64,000 nucleotides of DNA. Origin: Lewinellaceae bacterium (lineage in GTDB: Bacteria > Bacteroidota > Bacteroidia > Chitinophagales > Saprospiraceae). A program made the position numbers and the translations under genes. The stretch lies in NCBI GenBank assembly GCA_016710765.1, contig JADJUJ010000002.1, positions 310,001 to 374,000 on the forward strand, in the 5' to 3' direction. Positions 19,721 to 28,535 of this stretch are shown piece after piece; position 1 is the stretch's first letter; every line of letters begins with the position of its first letter. The notes beneath the pieces were generated by a model that saw only the letters and a list, made by a program, of their open reading frames with translations, searched no databases and was not told where the DNA came from.

Positions 19721-20026
19721 CCCTAAGGCCTGCGGTTTACGCACATCTTTGCTTTAGGCCCATAGGGCCGGCACTATGGTAGCATTCAGCGACGCATGGT
19801 ATGGAATGCCGTAGGCATGGCATTTAACCCCTGAGATTTGGACAAGTTTTACCTTTGCATCAGCCATTTGGGGCTGTTTCAAATGAAAACAACCATGAAA
19901 CGCCAACATTGAAATGCCATGCCTAGGGCATTCCCAAATTGGGCCTTCGGAATGCTACCATAATGCCAGCCCTACGGGCTTAAAACTAATACTGTAAATT
20001 TGTGTGTAAACCGTAGCCCTCAGGCC
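19721..20026. repeat. Large palindromic (MITE/REP-like) element
   Basis: Imperfect inverted repeat with arms of about 108 and 115 bp around an 83-bp centre. The outer arms pair GGCCTGCGGTTTAC (from 19727) with GTAAACCGTAGCCCTCAGGCC (ending near 20025). The middle arms pair the ACTATGGTAGCATTC stretch with GAATGCTACCATAATG. The inner arms pair GAATGCCGTAGGCATGGCATTT with AAATGCCATGCCTAGGGCATTC. The arms hold smaller palindromes such as GCCCATAGGGC and GCCCTACGGGC. It contains no gene. It looks like a non-autonomous mobile element or a REP-type structure. A direct target duplication was not identified. Confidence 0.75.
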
Positions 20027-20134
20027 CGGCCTGGCTTTATAGTAGCGGAAAGGTAGCGGGAAGATTTGTTTTTTTAAAATTAATTAGGGATAGCGCAACA
20101 GGAAAACAAGCCGTTAACAATTTCAAAACGCTGC

Positions 20135-20162
20135 TTTGCTCCAAGCATCTTTGTTATCTTTG
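20135..20162 (+). promoter_or_regulatory. Bacteroidota-type promoter of the DUF1599 gene run
   Basis: TTTG at 20135-20138 and a perfect TAnnTTTG box (TATCTTTG) at 20155-20162 are 16 bp apart, slightly shorter than the usual spacing. The start codon follows only 10 bp after the box, so the leader would be very short. It lies just outside the palindromic element. Confidence 0.45.
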
Positions 20163-20172
20163 CCCGGCTTTT

Positions 20173-20716
20173 ATGGAAAAAACTTCAGCACAATTCGAAA
20201 AGGTGGTACAGCAGTGCCGCGACCTGTTTGTAAAAAAAACAGCCGATTACGGCACTGCCTGGCGCATCCTGCGCACCAGTTCCATCACCGACCAGCTCTA
20301 CATCAAGGCACAACGCATTCGGAGTATTGAGGAAAAAGGCACCCAAAGGTAAGCGATCCGGTGGCTTCCGAATTCATTGGGCTGGTCAATTACAGCGTCA
20401 TGGCACTCATTCAAATGACGCAACCCAAAGACGCCCCTTGCAAATGGATACGGAGACTGTGGCGCAATTGTACGACGAGCAGATACAGGAAAACATCCGC
20501 CTCCTGCAGGCCAAAAACCACGATTACGACGAAGCCTGGCGGCAAATGCGGATCAGCAGCATGACCGACCTTATTCTTCAAAAACTATTGCGCATCAAAC
20601 AAATCGAAGACAATCAGGGACAGACACTGGTGTCGGAAGGCCTGGACGCCAATTACCGCGACATCATCAACTACGCCGTGTTTGCCCTTATCCTGTTGCA
20701 GGAATCTTCAGAATAG
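20173..20716 (+). CDS. DUF1599 (nucleotide-modification-associated domain 1) protein, two frameshifts
   Basis: When two missing bases are restored (an A in 20345-20347, a C in 20434-20437) the frame gives 181 aa. The family has two similar halves. The first begins QCRDLFVKKTADYGTAWRIL, with RIRSIEE after it. The second has NHDYDEAWRQMRISSMTDLI, then RIKQIEDN, and ends in DANYRDIINYAVFALI. Both halves are complete in the repaired frame. The domain is named for its association with nucleotide modification, but its activity is unproven. The gene opens a run with the DoxX gene 37 bp downstream, an order known from Bacteroides (DUF1599 next to BT_3928). Both indels lie in homopolymers, so a sequence error is more likely than a pseudogene. 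Confidence 0.85.
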
Positions 20717-20753
20717 TCTATTTATTAACGACCCAAAATTCAATTCATTCAAT

Positions 20754-22268
20754 ATGACATCCTTACCTACCCTGCTCATCAGTTTTGCTGTAATCGGTGT
20801 GATTTTTACCGCACTAACCATGTGGGCTAAAAAGACTGAAAAGCCACTATTATCCTTCCTGCAGCATTTTTGCGGCGTTTGGTTTGTATTCTCCGGTTTG
20901 GTTAAAGCCGTTGATCCCATTGGAACGGCCTACAAGATGGAAGAGTATTTCGCCCAGTTTCACCTCACTTTTGTGGGGTTGAACAATGCCTTTTCCGGCC
21001 TTGCACCGATGTTTCCTTTCCTGGCTGGCTACAGTACAGGTTTTTCCATATTCATGATTGTGCTGGAAATTGTATTGGGCGTGATGTTGATCCTTGGGTA
21101 CAAGCGCAAACTGACCGCCTGGCTATTCTTTCTGATTGTCCTTTTCTTTACGTTCCTAACCGGCTTCACTTTCCTGACAGGTTATGTACCCAGCGAGGCC
21201 AATTTCTTTGATTTTGCCAAATGGGGCCCCTACATCAAAACACAAATGAGGGTTACCGACTGCGGTTGTTTTGGCGACTTTATCAAACTCGACCCGCGGG
21301 TGTCCTTTTTCAAGGATGTGTTTCTGCTGGCACCCGCCATTATATTCCTGGTGTTCAGCCGAAAAATGCACCTGTTGTTCACCGAACGTGGCCGCAATGT
21401 AATGGTAGGCGCCTCCGTTGTTATCTCTTTGCTGTTCTGCTACCGCAACACCTATATGGACCTGCCCATCGTTGATTTCCGGCCCTTCAAAGTCGGCACA
21501 GATGTTCGTACACGCAAGGACATTGAGGCAGAGGCCCGCAGCAACGTTCAAATTACTGGCTGGATCCTGGAAAACAAAAATACCGGCGAGGTAAAAACCT
21601 TTATGGAGCCCGAAGCAGGCAAAATCACCTATTACAAAACCTTTAAGAAAGAAGATGGCTGGGGTGTAAAGGATCAGATTAAAAATGAACCTTTTATTGA
21701 AAAAGACGGTCAAAAAATACCGATTACAGAGTCAAAGATCAGCGAACTGGCCATTGAGGACCTCAACAACAATGAGGTAACCGAAGACTTGCTTCAGGAA
21801 GAAGGTTACACCCTCATGATCGTTGCTTATCACCTCGATGGCGAGCAGGTATCAGAAAAAGTTGTCCTTCGCGATACGCTTTATGCTTTTGACACCCTCC
21901 GCATCACACCCGATTCTTTCCAGGTAACGCGGCGTATCACCAGTATAGAGCCTACCGAAAAAATGGAACAGGTATTCAAACCAGAGGCTGCCTATGCGGA
22001 TATCTTTCGAGACGAGGTCAATCCGCTGGCCACTGCCGCTGCTGCTGCAGGCTGGAAGGTCATGGCGGTGGTAACCTATGCCGACAAAGAAAATGTGCCT
22101 GATTTCAGTCAACAGGTGGGCGCCAACTATCCGTTTTATGTTGGCGATGACAAACTGCTCAAAACCATCATCCGGGCGAAGCCAGGCATTGTTGTTTGGA
22201 AAGATGGCAAGGTAATCGCGATGTACCACCACAGGCATCTGCCTAGTTTCGAGTCGATTCAAAAATGA
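20754..22268 (+). CDS. BT_3928-like DoxX-family membrane protein
   Basis: The product is 504 aa from the start at 20754, picked because an upstream in-frame ATG would overlap the preceding gene. The N-terminal half is a DoxX-type four-to-six-helix membrane domain (VWFVFSGLVKAVDPIGTAYKM is the typical DoxX start), with a paired-cysteine motif TDCGCFGD near residue 165. The C-terminal half is soluble and thioredoxin-like in its last 100 residues (WKVMAVVTYADKENV, PGIVVWKDGKV) but lacks an active CxxC. DoxX-type proteins are linked to redox and thiol balance. The partner is unknown. It follows DUF1599 as in other Bacteroidota. Confidence 0.85.
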   Translation: MTSLPTLLISFAVIGVIFTALTMWAKKTEKPLLSFLQHFCGVWFVFSGLVKAVDPIGTAYKMEEYFAQFHLTFVGLNNAFSGLAPMFPFLAGYSTGFSIFMIVLEIVLGVMLILGYKRKLTAWLFFLIVLFFTFLTGFTFLTGYVPSEANFFDFAKWGPYIKTQMRVTDCGCFGDFIKLDPRVSFFKDVFLLAPAIIFLVFSRKMHLLFTERGRNVMVGASVVISLLFCYRNTYMDLPIVDFRPFKVGTDVRTRKDIEAEARSNVQITGWILENKNTGEVKTFMEPEAGKITYYKTFKKEDGWGVKDQIKNEPFIEKDGQKIPITESKISELAIEDLNNNEVTEDLLQEEGYTLMIVAYHLDGEQVSEKVVLRDTLYAFDTLRITPDSFQVTRRITSIEPTEKMEQVFKPEAAYADIFRDEVNPLATAAAAAGWKVMAVVTYADKENVPDFSQQVGANYPFYVGDDKLLKTIIRAKPGIVVWKDGKVIAMYHHRHLPSFESIQK

Positions 22269-22344
22269 AAAGTGGATTTTCAACCAAATTATCGTTGGAG
22301 TGTTCCAGGTAATATAGCCCTTGGGCGATAAAAATTTGTTTTAC

Positions 22345-24201
22345 ATGGCAACCTTCACTATAAATATGAAAGACGGTTCCCTTCAAAAGGACCGTGATAT
22401 TATCATCGGCATTGATTTGGGCACCACCAACAGCCTTGTCGCCTACATCAAAGACGGTGAGGCCGTTTGCGTGCCCGACGAACAAGGCAAAAATGTACTG
22501 GTGCCCTCCATTGTACATTTTGCCGATAACGCGGCGGTAATTGTAGGCGATGCAGCGCGGGAGTATTTGATCAGTGACCCTGGCAATACCATATATTCTG
22601 TGAAGCGCCTGATGGGAAAGTCGTACAAAGACGTGGCGGACATCAAGGGTTTTTTCGGCTATAAAATCATCGATGAAGACACCGATTCTCTGGTTAAAAT
22701 AAAGGTCGGAGAGCGTTTTTTCACCCCAATAGAGCTCAGCGCGCACATCCTTCGAACCCTTAAAGTGCGCATAGAGCAAATTTTAGGCAGTGAGGTGTCC
22801 CGGGCAGTCATTACCGTTCCGGCGTATTTCAACGACAACCAGCGCCAGGCCACCCGCGATGCTGGCAAACTGGCCGGCCTCGATGTGCTCCGCATTGTCA
22901 ATGAACCCACCGCTGCAGCGCTTGCTTATGGTATTGGGCTTGATCCCAGCGAACGGGAAACCATTGCGGTATACGATCTGGGCGGCGGCACCTTCGATAT
23001 TTCTATATTACAGATTCACGATGGCATTTTCGAGGTACTCGCCACCAGCGGCGACACCTTCCTGGGCGGCGACGACTTTGACAAAGCCATTATTCACGAT
23101 TGGCTGGACCAATTGGGCATGAACGAGGTGCAATTGCACAGCAATAAATCCTTGTCGCAGGAAATCCGGCTTCAGGCAGAAATGGCTAAAAAAGCCCTCT
23201 CCAGTACCGATAATTTCACCGGTATGGTGGCAGGAGAGGCCGTCAGCATGACCCGCAGCCATTTTGAAACGCTTATTGCGCCCTTGGTTGAGCGCAGCCT
23301 CAACAATTGCCGTCAGGCCCTTCAGGACGCGCAACTGGGCGTAGATAAAATAGATAAAGTTGTGATGGTGGGCGGAAGCACCCGCGTTCCTGCCGTTCAA
23401 AAAGCCGTAGCGGCACTGTTTGAAAAGCCCGTTTTCAACAGCGTTGATCCCGATCAGGTAGTAGCCCTGGGCGCTGCCATACAGGCCGATGTACTGGCGG
23501 GCAACCGCCGCGACCTGCTGCTGCTGGATGTCACTCCGCTTTCGCTGGGAATCGAAACCGTAGGTGGCCTGATGGATGTCATTATTCCACGCAACAACAA
23601 GGTGCCCAGCAAGGCAGGCCGACAATACACTACCTCCGTGGATGGTCAGAAAAATTTGCGCATTTCTGTTTACCAGGGTGAGCGCGATTTGGTGGAAAAC
23701 AACCGAAAACTGGGTGAATTTGTGCTCGGTGGCATTCCACCAATGCCCGCAGGGCTGCCCAAAATTGACATTCAGTTCATTCTCAATGCTGATGGTATTC
23801 TCACCGTAAAGGCGAAGGAACTGCGTTCGGGACTTGCACAGGAAATCGATATTCGGCCATCCTATGGCATCAGCGAGGAAGATATGGCCCGTATGCTGCT
23901 CGACAGCATCCAGCATGCGCAATCTGACATGAAAATCCGGGGTGTGCTCGAAGCCCGCAACGAAGCCAATAATTTACTCTTGTCGGGCAATAAATTTTTG
24001 CAACAGAACGCTTCCATATTAAGTCCCGAAGAAACCGAACAAACGCAAACACTGTTGCAGCAATTGAAGGAAGCCACCCAAACAGAAGACAAAGACCTGA
24101 TCCATCAGGCCATTGAAACGCTCAACGATTACACCTCTCCCCTTGCCCATCGTGCTATGGATGTCAACATTCTAAAAGCCATGAAGGGCAGCAAAATATA
24201 A
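22345..24201 (+). CDS. Hsp70-family chaperone, HscA-like
   Basis: The product is 618 aa from the ATG at 22345; an ATG 24 bp earlier adds eight unusual residues. The nucleotide-binding domain holds the three Hsp70 signatures: IGIDLGTTNSLVA, AVYDLGGGTFDISIL and VVMVGGSTRVPAVQ. The substrate-binding domain follows (DVTPLSLGIETVGG). The C-terminal lid is short and the EEVD-type tail of DnaK is absent. The length and the MKDGSLQKDRDIIIGIDLG opening recall HscA, the iron-sulfur assembly chaperone, but no isc or suf genes are nearby. It binds unfolded or specific client peptides in an ATP cycle in the cytoplasm. Confidence 0.93.
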   Translation: MATFTINMKDGSLQKDRDIIIGIDLGTTNSLVAYIKDGEAVCVPDEQGKNVLVPSIVHFADNAAVIVGDAAREYLISDPGNTIYSVKRLMGKSYKDVADIKGFFGYKIIDEDTDSLVKIKVGERFFTPIELSAHILRTLKVRIEQILGSEVSRAVITVPAYFNDNQRQATRDAGKLAGLDVLRIVNEPTAAALAYGIGLDPSERETIAVYDLGGGTFDISILQIHDGIFEVLATSGDTFLGGDDFDKAIIHDWLDQLGMNEVQLHSNKSLSQEIRLQAEMAKKALSSTDNFTGMVAGEAVSMTRSHFETLIAPLVERSLNNCRQALQDAQLGVDKIDKVVMVGGSTRVPAVQKAVAALFEKPVFNSVDPDQVVALGAAIQADVLAGNRRDLLLLDVTPLSLGIETVGGLMDVIIPRNNKVPSKAGRQYTTSVDGQKNLRISVYQGERDLVENNRKLGEFVLGGIPPMPAGLPKIDIQFILNADGILTVKAKELRSGLAQEIDIRPSYGISEEDMARMLLDSIQHAQSDMKIRGVLEARNEANNLLLSGNKFLQQNASILSPEETEQTQTLLQQLKEATQTEDKDLIHQAIETLNDYTSPLAHRAMDVNILKAMKGSKI

Positions 24202-24232
24202 CCTTAAGCCACCGAACCTCAACCACTGTGCT

Positions 24233-24660
24233 ATGAAATACTTGTTGTTTTTACTGACATTTGGTTTGTTTTCAGCCTGCACGACAGCGCAAAAAGTTCA
24301 AGAAAATGCCACCGTTTCAGCCCCTGTAGTAGCGCAACCAACGTTTGTCAGCTGGGATAAAACCATGATAGAACTGGGCGCCGTAAAAAAGGGGGAAAAG
24401 CGGCAAATGGACTACACCTTTACCAATACCAGTGGAGAAAGCATCCAAATCGACATCGTGGATGCCTGCGATTGCACCAAGGTAGAATTCCCAAGGGGCG
24501 TTCTGCAGCCCGGGGCTACCGGAAAATTAGATGTAAGCTTCGACAGTTCTGAAAAAGAGGAATCGGAAACCATTGAAGTTCGCGGTATTTTCAAAACAAC
24601 GACGAACGTGGGTACCCAAAGATCGAACTGATCCAGTACCATTTTGATCTCCTGAAGTAA
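24233..24660 (+). CDS. DUF1573 lipoprotein (one frameshift near the 3' end)
   Basis: Reconstructed length is 142 aa. The lipobox is LFSAC (Cys16). The DUF1573 domain, an Ig-like HYDIN/ASPM-type fold found on Bacteroidota surfaces, starts at FVSWDKTMIELGAVKKGE and contains VDACDCTKVEFPRG. As read, the frame ends early at 24631. Restoring one A in the run 24593-24596 gives the family-typical end FKNNDERGYPKIELIQYHFD, stopping at 24660. It lies 31 bp after the Hsp70 gene and is followed by a terminator, so it is the last gene of the run. Function unknown. Confidence 0.82.
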
Positions 24661-24678
24661 CTTTTAAATTGGTGTTAT

Positions 24679-24726
24679 ACTAAAAAAACCTGCTAAAGCA
24701 CCACGGCTTTAGCAGGTTTTTTTTAG
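24679..24726. terminator. Bidirectional terminator after the DUF1573 gene
   Basis: A stem of about 20 bp (ACTAAAAAAACCTGCTAAAGC paired with GCTTTAGCAGGTTTTTTTT) has a loop of about 6 nt and an A tract on one side and a T tract on the other. It sits between two convergent genes (DUF1573 and the bifunctional nuclease). Confidence 0.93.
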
Positions 24727-24742
24727 TGTAGGCATGGCACGG

Positions 24743-25336
24743 TTAATCTTTTTCTTCTCTGCGTTTCAATTCATCCCGAATTCGGGCTGCGGTTTCGTAG
24801 TCTTCAGCCTCTAAAACTTCCTGCAGCCTGCGGTGCAAGGCGTCCATAGAGAAACTTTCAAACTTATCGTTGCCGGGCATATCCTCCGTGCGTACATCTG
24901 CGCCAACCGCCTCCTGATCAGGATCATCCAGAATTACACCAGCGGCCTCAAGGATAAAATCGTAGGTATAAATCGGACATTCAAAACGAACTGCCATGGC
25001 GATGGCATCGGAAGTCCGGGAGTCAATCTCAAAGGTTTCTCCGTTTTTTACACAAACCAGCCGGGCATAGAAAATGCCGTCCAGCAAATTGTTGATCACC
25101 ACCTCGCGGAGTTCGATTCCGAAAGTATCCAAGGTGTTTTTAAACAGGTCGTGGGTTAATGGCCTATTGGGGACCATACGCTCCATGGCTACTGCTATAG
25201 CCTGCGCCTCAAAACTACCAATTACAATCGGAAGCCTGCGTTGCCCCCTGCGTTCACCCAAAACCACCGCATAATTGTGTGATTGGGTGACACTGTGTGA
25301 AAGCGCTACAATGTCCAGTTCAATTCGTTTCATCAC
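24743..25336 (-). CDS. Bifunctional nuclease family protein (DUF151) with UVR motif
   Basis: The product is 197 aa. Residues 1-150 are a DUF151/BFN domain (VVLGERRGQRRLPIVIG, VPNRPLTHDLF, DSRTSDAIAMAVRF), a fold with reported RNase and DNase activity in plants. Residues 155-197 hold a UvrB/UvrC-type helical motif (LHRRLQEVLEAEDYETAARI). This two-part layout is usual in Bacteroidota. The start may be either of two adjacent ATGs (25336 or 25333). It follows etfA on the same strand after 89 bp and could be the third gene of that operon. Confidence 0.9.
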   Translation of the reverse strand: MMKRIELDIVALSHSVTQSHNYAVVLGERRGQRRLPIVIGSFEAQAIAVAMERMVPNRPLTHDLFKNTLDTFGIELREVVINNLLDGIFYARLVCVKNGETFEIDSRTSDAIAMAVRFECPIYTYDFILEAAGVILDDPDQEAVGADVRTEDMPGNDKFESFSMDALHRRLQEVLEAEDYETAARIRDELKRREEKD

Positions 25337-25425
25337 CAGGATATTTACTCGTTCAATTTGGGGGCTTCAAAGATAGTTAAATTAGCGCATCCGGAACCTG
25401 AAAATTCAAGTTCCGGATGCGGCTT

Positions 25426-26388
25426 TTATCCCTGTTTGTATTTTTTTACCGCGGTTGTCAACGCAGGAACCACGTCAAAAAGGTCGCCAAGCACCCCGTA
25501 ATCGGCCGCCTTGAAAAACGGCGCTTCCGGATCCTTGTTGATTACCACGATGACCTTAGAGTTGTTCACCCCGGCCAAATGCTGGATCGCCCCGCTGATG
25601 CCGATGGCAATATAAAGGTTCGGACGAATGGCAATACCCGTCTGACCAACGTGTTCGTGGTGTGGCCGCCAGCCGCTGTCGGCAACTGGCCTGGAACACG
25701 CTGTGGTGGCGCCAAGCGCATTTGCAAGGTCTTCAACAATCCCCCAGTTGGTAGATTCTTTCATGCCGCGCCCTGCCGAAACAACCAATTCGGCCTCCGG
25801 TAATGGCACGATTCCTTCCTGTGTTTTGGTGGATTTCACGGTGACACGACCGGCGGGTACCGGCACGTCGAGCGATTCCACCTGCACAGCAGCAGCACTG
25901 GATTCCGGACGAAGGGCATTGCCCATCAACGACAGTATTTTTACAGCGCCATCCACCTTGTAATCGACAATGGCTTTGCCTGAAAAAACAGATTTTTTGA
26001 CCACCAGGCTGTCACCGTCCTTTTCTGGCAAACTGTTCACGCCAGATACCAGCCCGGCATTAAGCCGAACTGCCAAGCGGCCGGCTACCGACTTGCCCGT
26101 AGAAGTATGACTCATGATCAATACCGTGGCACCTAACTTCGTGGCGACCCCGGCCAGTACAGCTGCATATACCTGGCTGTCCAAGTTGTTCAGCCCGGCA
26201 TTGGAAATTTGATAAACCTTATCGGCGCCATATTGGCCCAATTGGCCCGCATCGGCAACCTTATCGCCCAGCACAACAGCAGCACAAGATGTGCCCAGCA
26301 GGGCAGCAGTCTTTTTTCCATAAGTTACTGCCTCAAAGGCTGCTTTTTTGATGTGTCCATTGGGACTTTCCGCAAAAACGAGTACCAT
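25426..26388 (-). CDS. etfA: Electron transfer flavoprotein, alpha subunit
   Basis: The product is 320 aa. With EtfB it takes electrons from acyl-CoA dehydrogenases and passes them to the quinone pool. The C-terminal FAD-binding domain is intact: SAGRGM, GWRPHHEHVGQTG, PNLYIAIGISGAIQHLAG and INKDPEAPFFKAADYGV. The N-terminal domain holds the partner surface (FAESPNGHIKKAAFEAVTYG). It lies 48 bp after etfB on the same strand. Confidence 0.97.
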   Translation of the reverse strand: MVLVFAESPNGHIKKAAFEAVTYGKKTAALLGTSCAAVVLGDKVADAGQLGQYGADKVYQISNAGLNNLDSQVYAAVLAGVATKLGATVLIMSHTSTGKSVAGRLAVRLNAGLVSGVNSLPEKDGDSLVVKKSVFSGKAIVDYKVDGAVKILSLMGNALRPESSAAAVQVESLDVPVPAGRVTVKSTKTQEGIVPLPEAELVVSAGRGMKESTNWGIVEDLANALGATTACSRPVADSGWRPHHEHVGQTGIAIRPNLYIAIGISGAIQHLAGVNNSKVIVVINKDPEAPFFKAADYGVLGDLFDVVPALTTAVKKYKQG

Positions 26389-26436
26389 TTATATAGAATT
26401 TGGATATTTTAAAAAAGGAGGTTTCCAGGTGAAAAC

Positions 26437-27177
26437 TTAGATCACCTTGGCTTCTTCATGCAGGAGGCGCACCAGCTCATCCATTTGATCGGCCGGAATC
26501 ATTTTGACACCAGCCTTTTCTGGAGGAAGGGTAAATTTTCTAGTGGTAACATGCCCATCAAAGCCAACTGCAGGTACTACATTCAGTGGTTTACTGCGTG
26601 CCATCATAATGCCGCGCATGTTGGGGATGCGTTGTTCAGCCAATCCTTTGGCAGCAGATAACACGAACGGCATATCAACAACTGCTGTTTCGGCGCCACC
26701 CTCTATATCCCGCTCAACCGAAGCCGTATTGCCATCTAATTCGAGTTTGGTAGCGTAGGATATGTATGGAAGATCGAGGTATTCCGCCACCATGGCACCC
26801 ACTTCAGAGCCATTGTAATCGATGGTTTCCTTGCCCAGAAAAATGATATCAAATTGCTGGTCGCGTGCGTATTCGGCAATTTGCTTGGCGACAAATCCTG
26901 CACTTTCAGGATCGGCATCGATGCGCACTGCCTCGTCAGCGCCAATGGCTAGGGCTTTGCGGATCGTAGTTTCATTGCTGACAGGACCAACATTCAGGGC
27001 CACCACTGTACCACCGAGCGTTTCACGCAACTCACAGGCACGCACCAAAGCGTACCATTCATCATAGGGATTCATAATGAATTGCACACCCGCGGCGTTA
27101 TAGGCTGTACCTTCCGGGTTGAACGAAACCTTTGCAGTTGTATCCGGTGTCTGACTAATACAAACGAGAAATTTCAT
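26437..27177 (-). CDS. etfB: Electron transfer flavoprotein, beta subunit
   Basis: The product is 246 aa and is the AMP-binding partner of EtfA. It opens with FLVCISQTPDTTAKVSF and has the typical MNPYDEWYALVRACEL region near residue 36. The signature part DMPFVLSAAKGLAEQRIPNM is followed by RGIMMARSKPLNVV, the recognition region near the C-terminus. It is the first gene of the etfB-etfA pair, transcribed away from the TPR gene. Confidence 0.97.
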   Translation of the reverse strand: MKFLVCISQTPDTTAKVSFNPEGTAYNAAGVQFIMNPYDEWYALVRACELRETLGGTVVALNVGPVSNETTIRKALAIGADEAVRIDADPESAGFVAKQIAEYARDQQFDIIFLGKETIDYNGSEVGAMVAEYLDLPYISYATKLELDGNTASVERDIEGGAETAVVDMPFVLSAAKGLAEQRIPNMRGIMMARSKPLNVVPAVGFDGHVTTRKFTLPPEKAGVKMIPADQMDELVRLLHEEAKVI

Positions 27178-27247
27178 AGGAAAAAGTTAGGACTGATTTT
27201 GAAGCACAGAAATAGGGGGTATTGAAACCGGAAGACCGGCAAAACCA

Positions 27248-27255
27248 TATCTTTG
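27248..27255 (+). promoter_or_regulatory. Bacteroidota-type -7 box (TATCTTTG)
   Basis: Perfect TAnnTTTG match in the region between etfB and the TPR gene. A TTG lies 23 bp upstream (27222-27224), a bit far for the -33 element. If used, the leader to the likely TTG start at 27410 would be about 150 nt. Confidence 0.4.
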
Positions 27256-27409
27256 TGCGAAAAGCGGTGCAAAAGTAGTGATCCGCATTGGTTTTTTCGA
27301 CAATTTTATGAGCGAATTTTCGCTAAAAGTAAAATTAACGCTGCAAATAAGTACCAGCAATGGAACGTTTCTTACCCGCCATTGTTCACCAAAAAACGCG
27401 AGATTCATC

Positions 27410-27736
27410 TTGTCTGATCGATTAAAATTGCTGTTGCAAATGCTGGAAGCCGCACCAAACGATGCGTTCACACTTTTTGCAATTGCGAAGGAATACGAAG
27501 GTTTAAAGGACGATACCACAGCGTTGGTGTGGTACCAACGTCTTCGCAGCGCCGACCCCGCCTACGTTGGATTGTATTACCATTTGGGCAAACTTCAGGA
27601 ACGGCTGCAGGATATTGCCATGGCTCTGGAAGCCTACGACGCCGGTATTGCGGTTGCACGCGCTGCTGGCAAGCAGCATGCCCTTAATGAACTGTTAACC
27701 GCCCGCCTCAACATAGCCGACCCCGATGATGAATAA
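27410..27736 (+). CDS. Small TPR-repeat protein
   Basis: The product is 108 aa from a TTG start at 27410, which gives a natural beginning MSDRLKLLLQMLEAAPNDAF. An ATG at 27278 is in frame but adds 44 residues that do not look like protein of this kind. Two TPR-type helix pairs are visible (FTLFAIAKEYEGLKDDTTAL and GLYYHLGKLQERLQDIAMAL). It is probably a cytoplasmic adaptor, partner unknown. Its end overlaps the DUF4292 gene by 11 bp, so the two are translationally linked. Confidence 0.75.
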   Translation: MSDRLKLLLQMLEAAPNDAFTLFAIAKEYEGLKDDTTALVWYQRLRSADPAYVGLYYHLGKLQERLQDIAMALEAYDAGIAVARAAGKQHALNELLTARLNIADPDDE

Positions 27737-28535
27737 ACTGCCCCGGATACCCACGTTCCTATTGCTGTTAGCTGCCCTGTTTTTGATCCATGCCAGCGCT
27801 CCAAATGGCTGCGGAAAATCGGCCAAAAACAACAATAGGTTCATACCGGCAACCCAACCGCGCAGCGCTGCTTTTTTGCTCGGCAAAATGAGCAATACAT
27901 CGGATAATACGCCGCAATTCCTGAGCGCAAAGGCCAGCTTATACTCCGAGACCGATGGAAGCGCCATCAGCGCCAATGCCAACATTATTTGGTACCGCGA
28001 CAGTGTTATCTGGTTGAATGTTAGAATATTTGGCATAGAAGCCGCCAGGGTACTGATTCGGCCCGATTCGGTGTTTATCATTTATCGCCTGGATCAAACG
28101 TATACTGCCCAATCTATGCCCGACTTACAGCATGAATACAACCTGCCGGCGGGCTTTCCGCTCCTCGAACAATTGCTGCTTGCCAGGGCATGGCTACCGG
28201 AAGGCCAAACCTTTCAGGCTGGCATTAAGGACAGTGTGTACCAGCTGCAAACAGCACTTCCCCGCTATACGCTCGACTACAGAATAGAAGAAGACCGCTA
28301 CCGATTGCTGCACGCTTATTTTATGCAATTGCAGGATGCCAGAAGTTTATCCCTTGATTTTGAACAATATGAGAAATTGGATGGTATAGGATTTTTCCCC
28401 TACCTTCGTCATCTGGAAATATACAGTCCGGAAAGCGGGTCGCTCCGGATGAATATTGCTCTTAGCGAAATTGATGTTCATGCACCCAAATCCTACCGTT
28501 TTGAAATACCGTCGCACTACCGCAGGGTGGACTAG
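27726..28535 (+). CDS. DUF4292 lipoprotein (LolB/LolA-like fold)
   Basis: The product is 269 aa. The N-terminus is a signal peptide (IPTFLLLLAALFLIHASA) followed by NGCGKS, whose Cys may be lipidated. The body (FLSAKASLYSETDGSAISAN, IWYRDSVIWLNVRIFGIEAARVLIRPDSV) matches the pattern of DUF4292, a half-barrel resembling LolA/LolB carriers of outer-membrane lipoproteins. A role in envelope biogenesis is inferred from fold and position. It sits between the TPR gene (11-bp overlap) and the EnvC-like gene (about 56-bp overlap), a common order in Bacteroidota. Confidence 0.85.
   Translation: MMNKLPRIPTFLLLLAALFLIHASAPNGCGKSAKNNNRFIPATQPRSAAFLLGKMSNTSDNTPQFLSAKASLYSETDGSAISANANIIWYRDSVIWLNVRIFGIEAARVLIRPDSVFIIYRLDQTYTAQSMPDLQHEYNLPAGFPLLEQLLLARAWLPEGQTFQAGIKDSVYQLQTALPRYTLDYRIEEDRYRLLHAYFMQLQDARSLSLDFEQYEKLDGIGFFPYLRHLEIYSPESGSLRMNIALSEIDVHAPKSYRFEIPSHYRRVD

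Noticed and set aside
19721..20026. Complete insertion sequence
   Set aside because: No transposase frame lies inside or next to the palindrome.
20173..20716. DUF1599 gene as a true pseudogene
   Set aside because: Both breaks are single missing bases in homopolymers, and all conserved parts of both halves remain. A sequence error is more likely.
23008..23922. A 304-codon open frame opposite the Hsp70 gene
   Set aside because: The Hsp70 signatures fix the coding strand.
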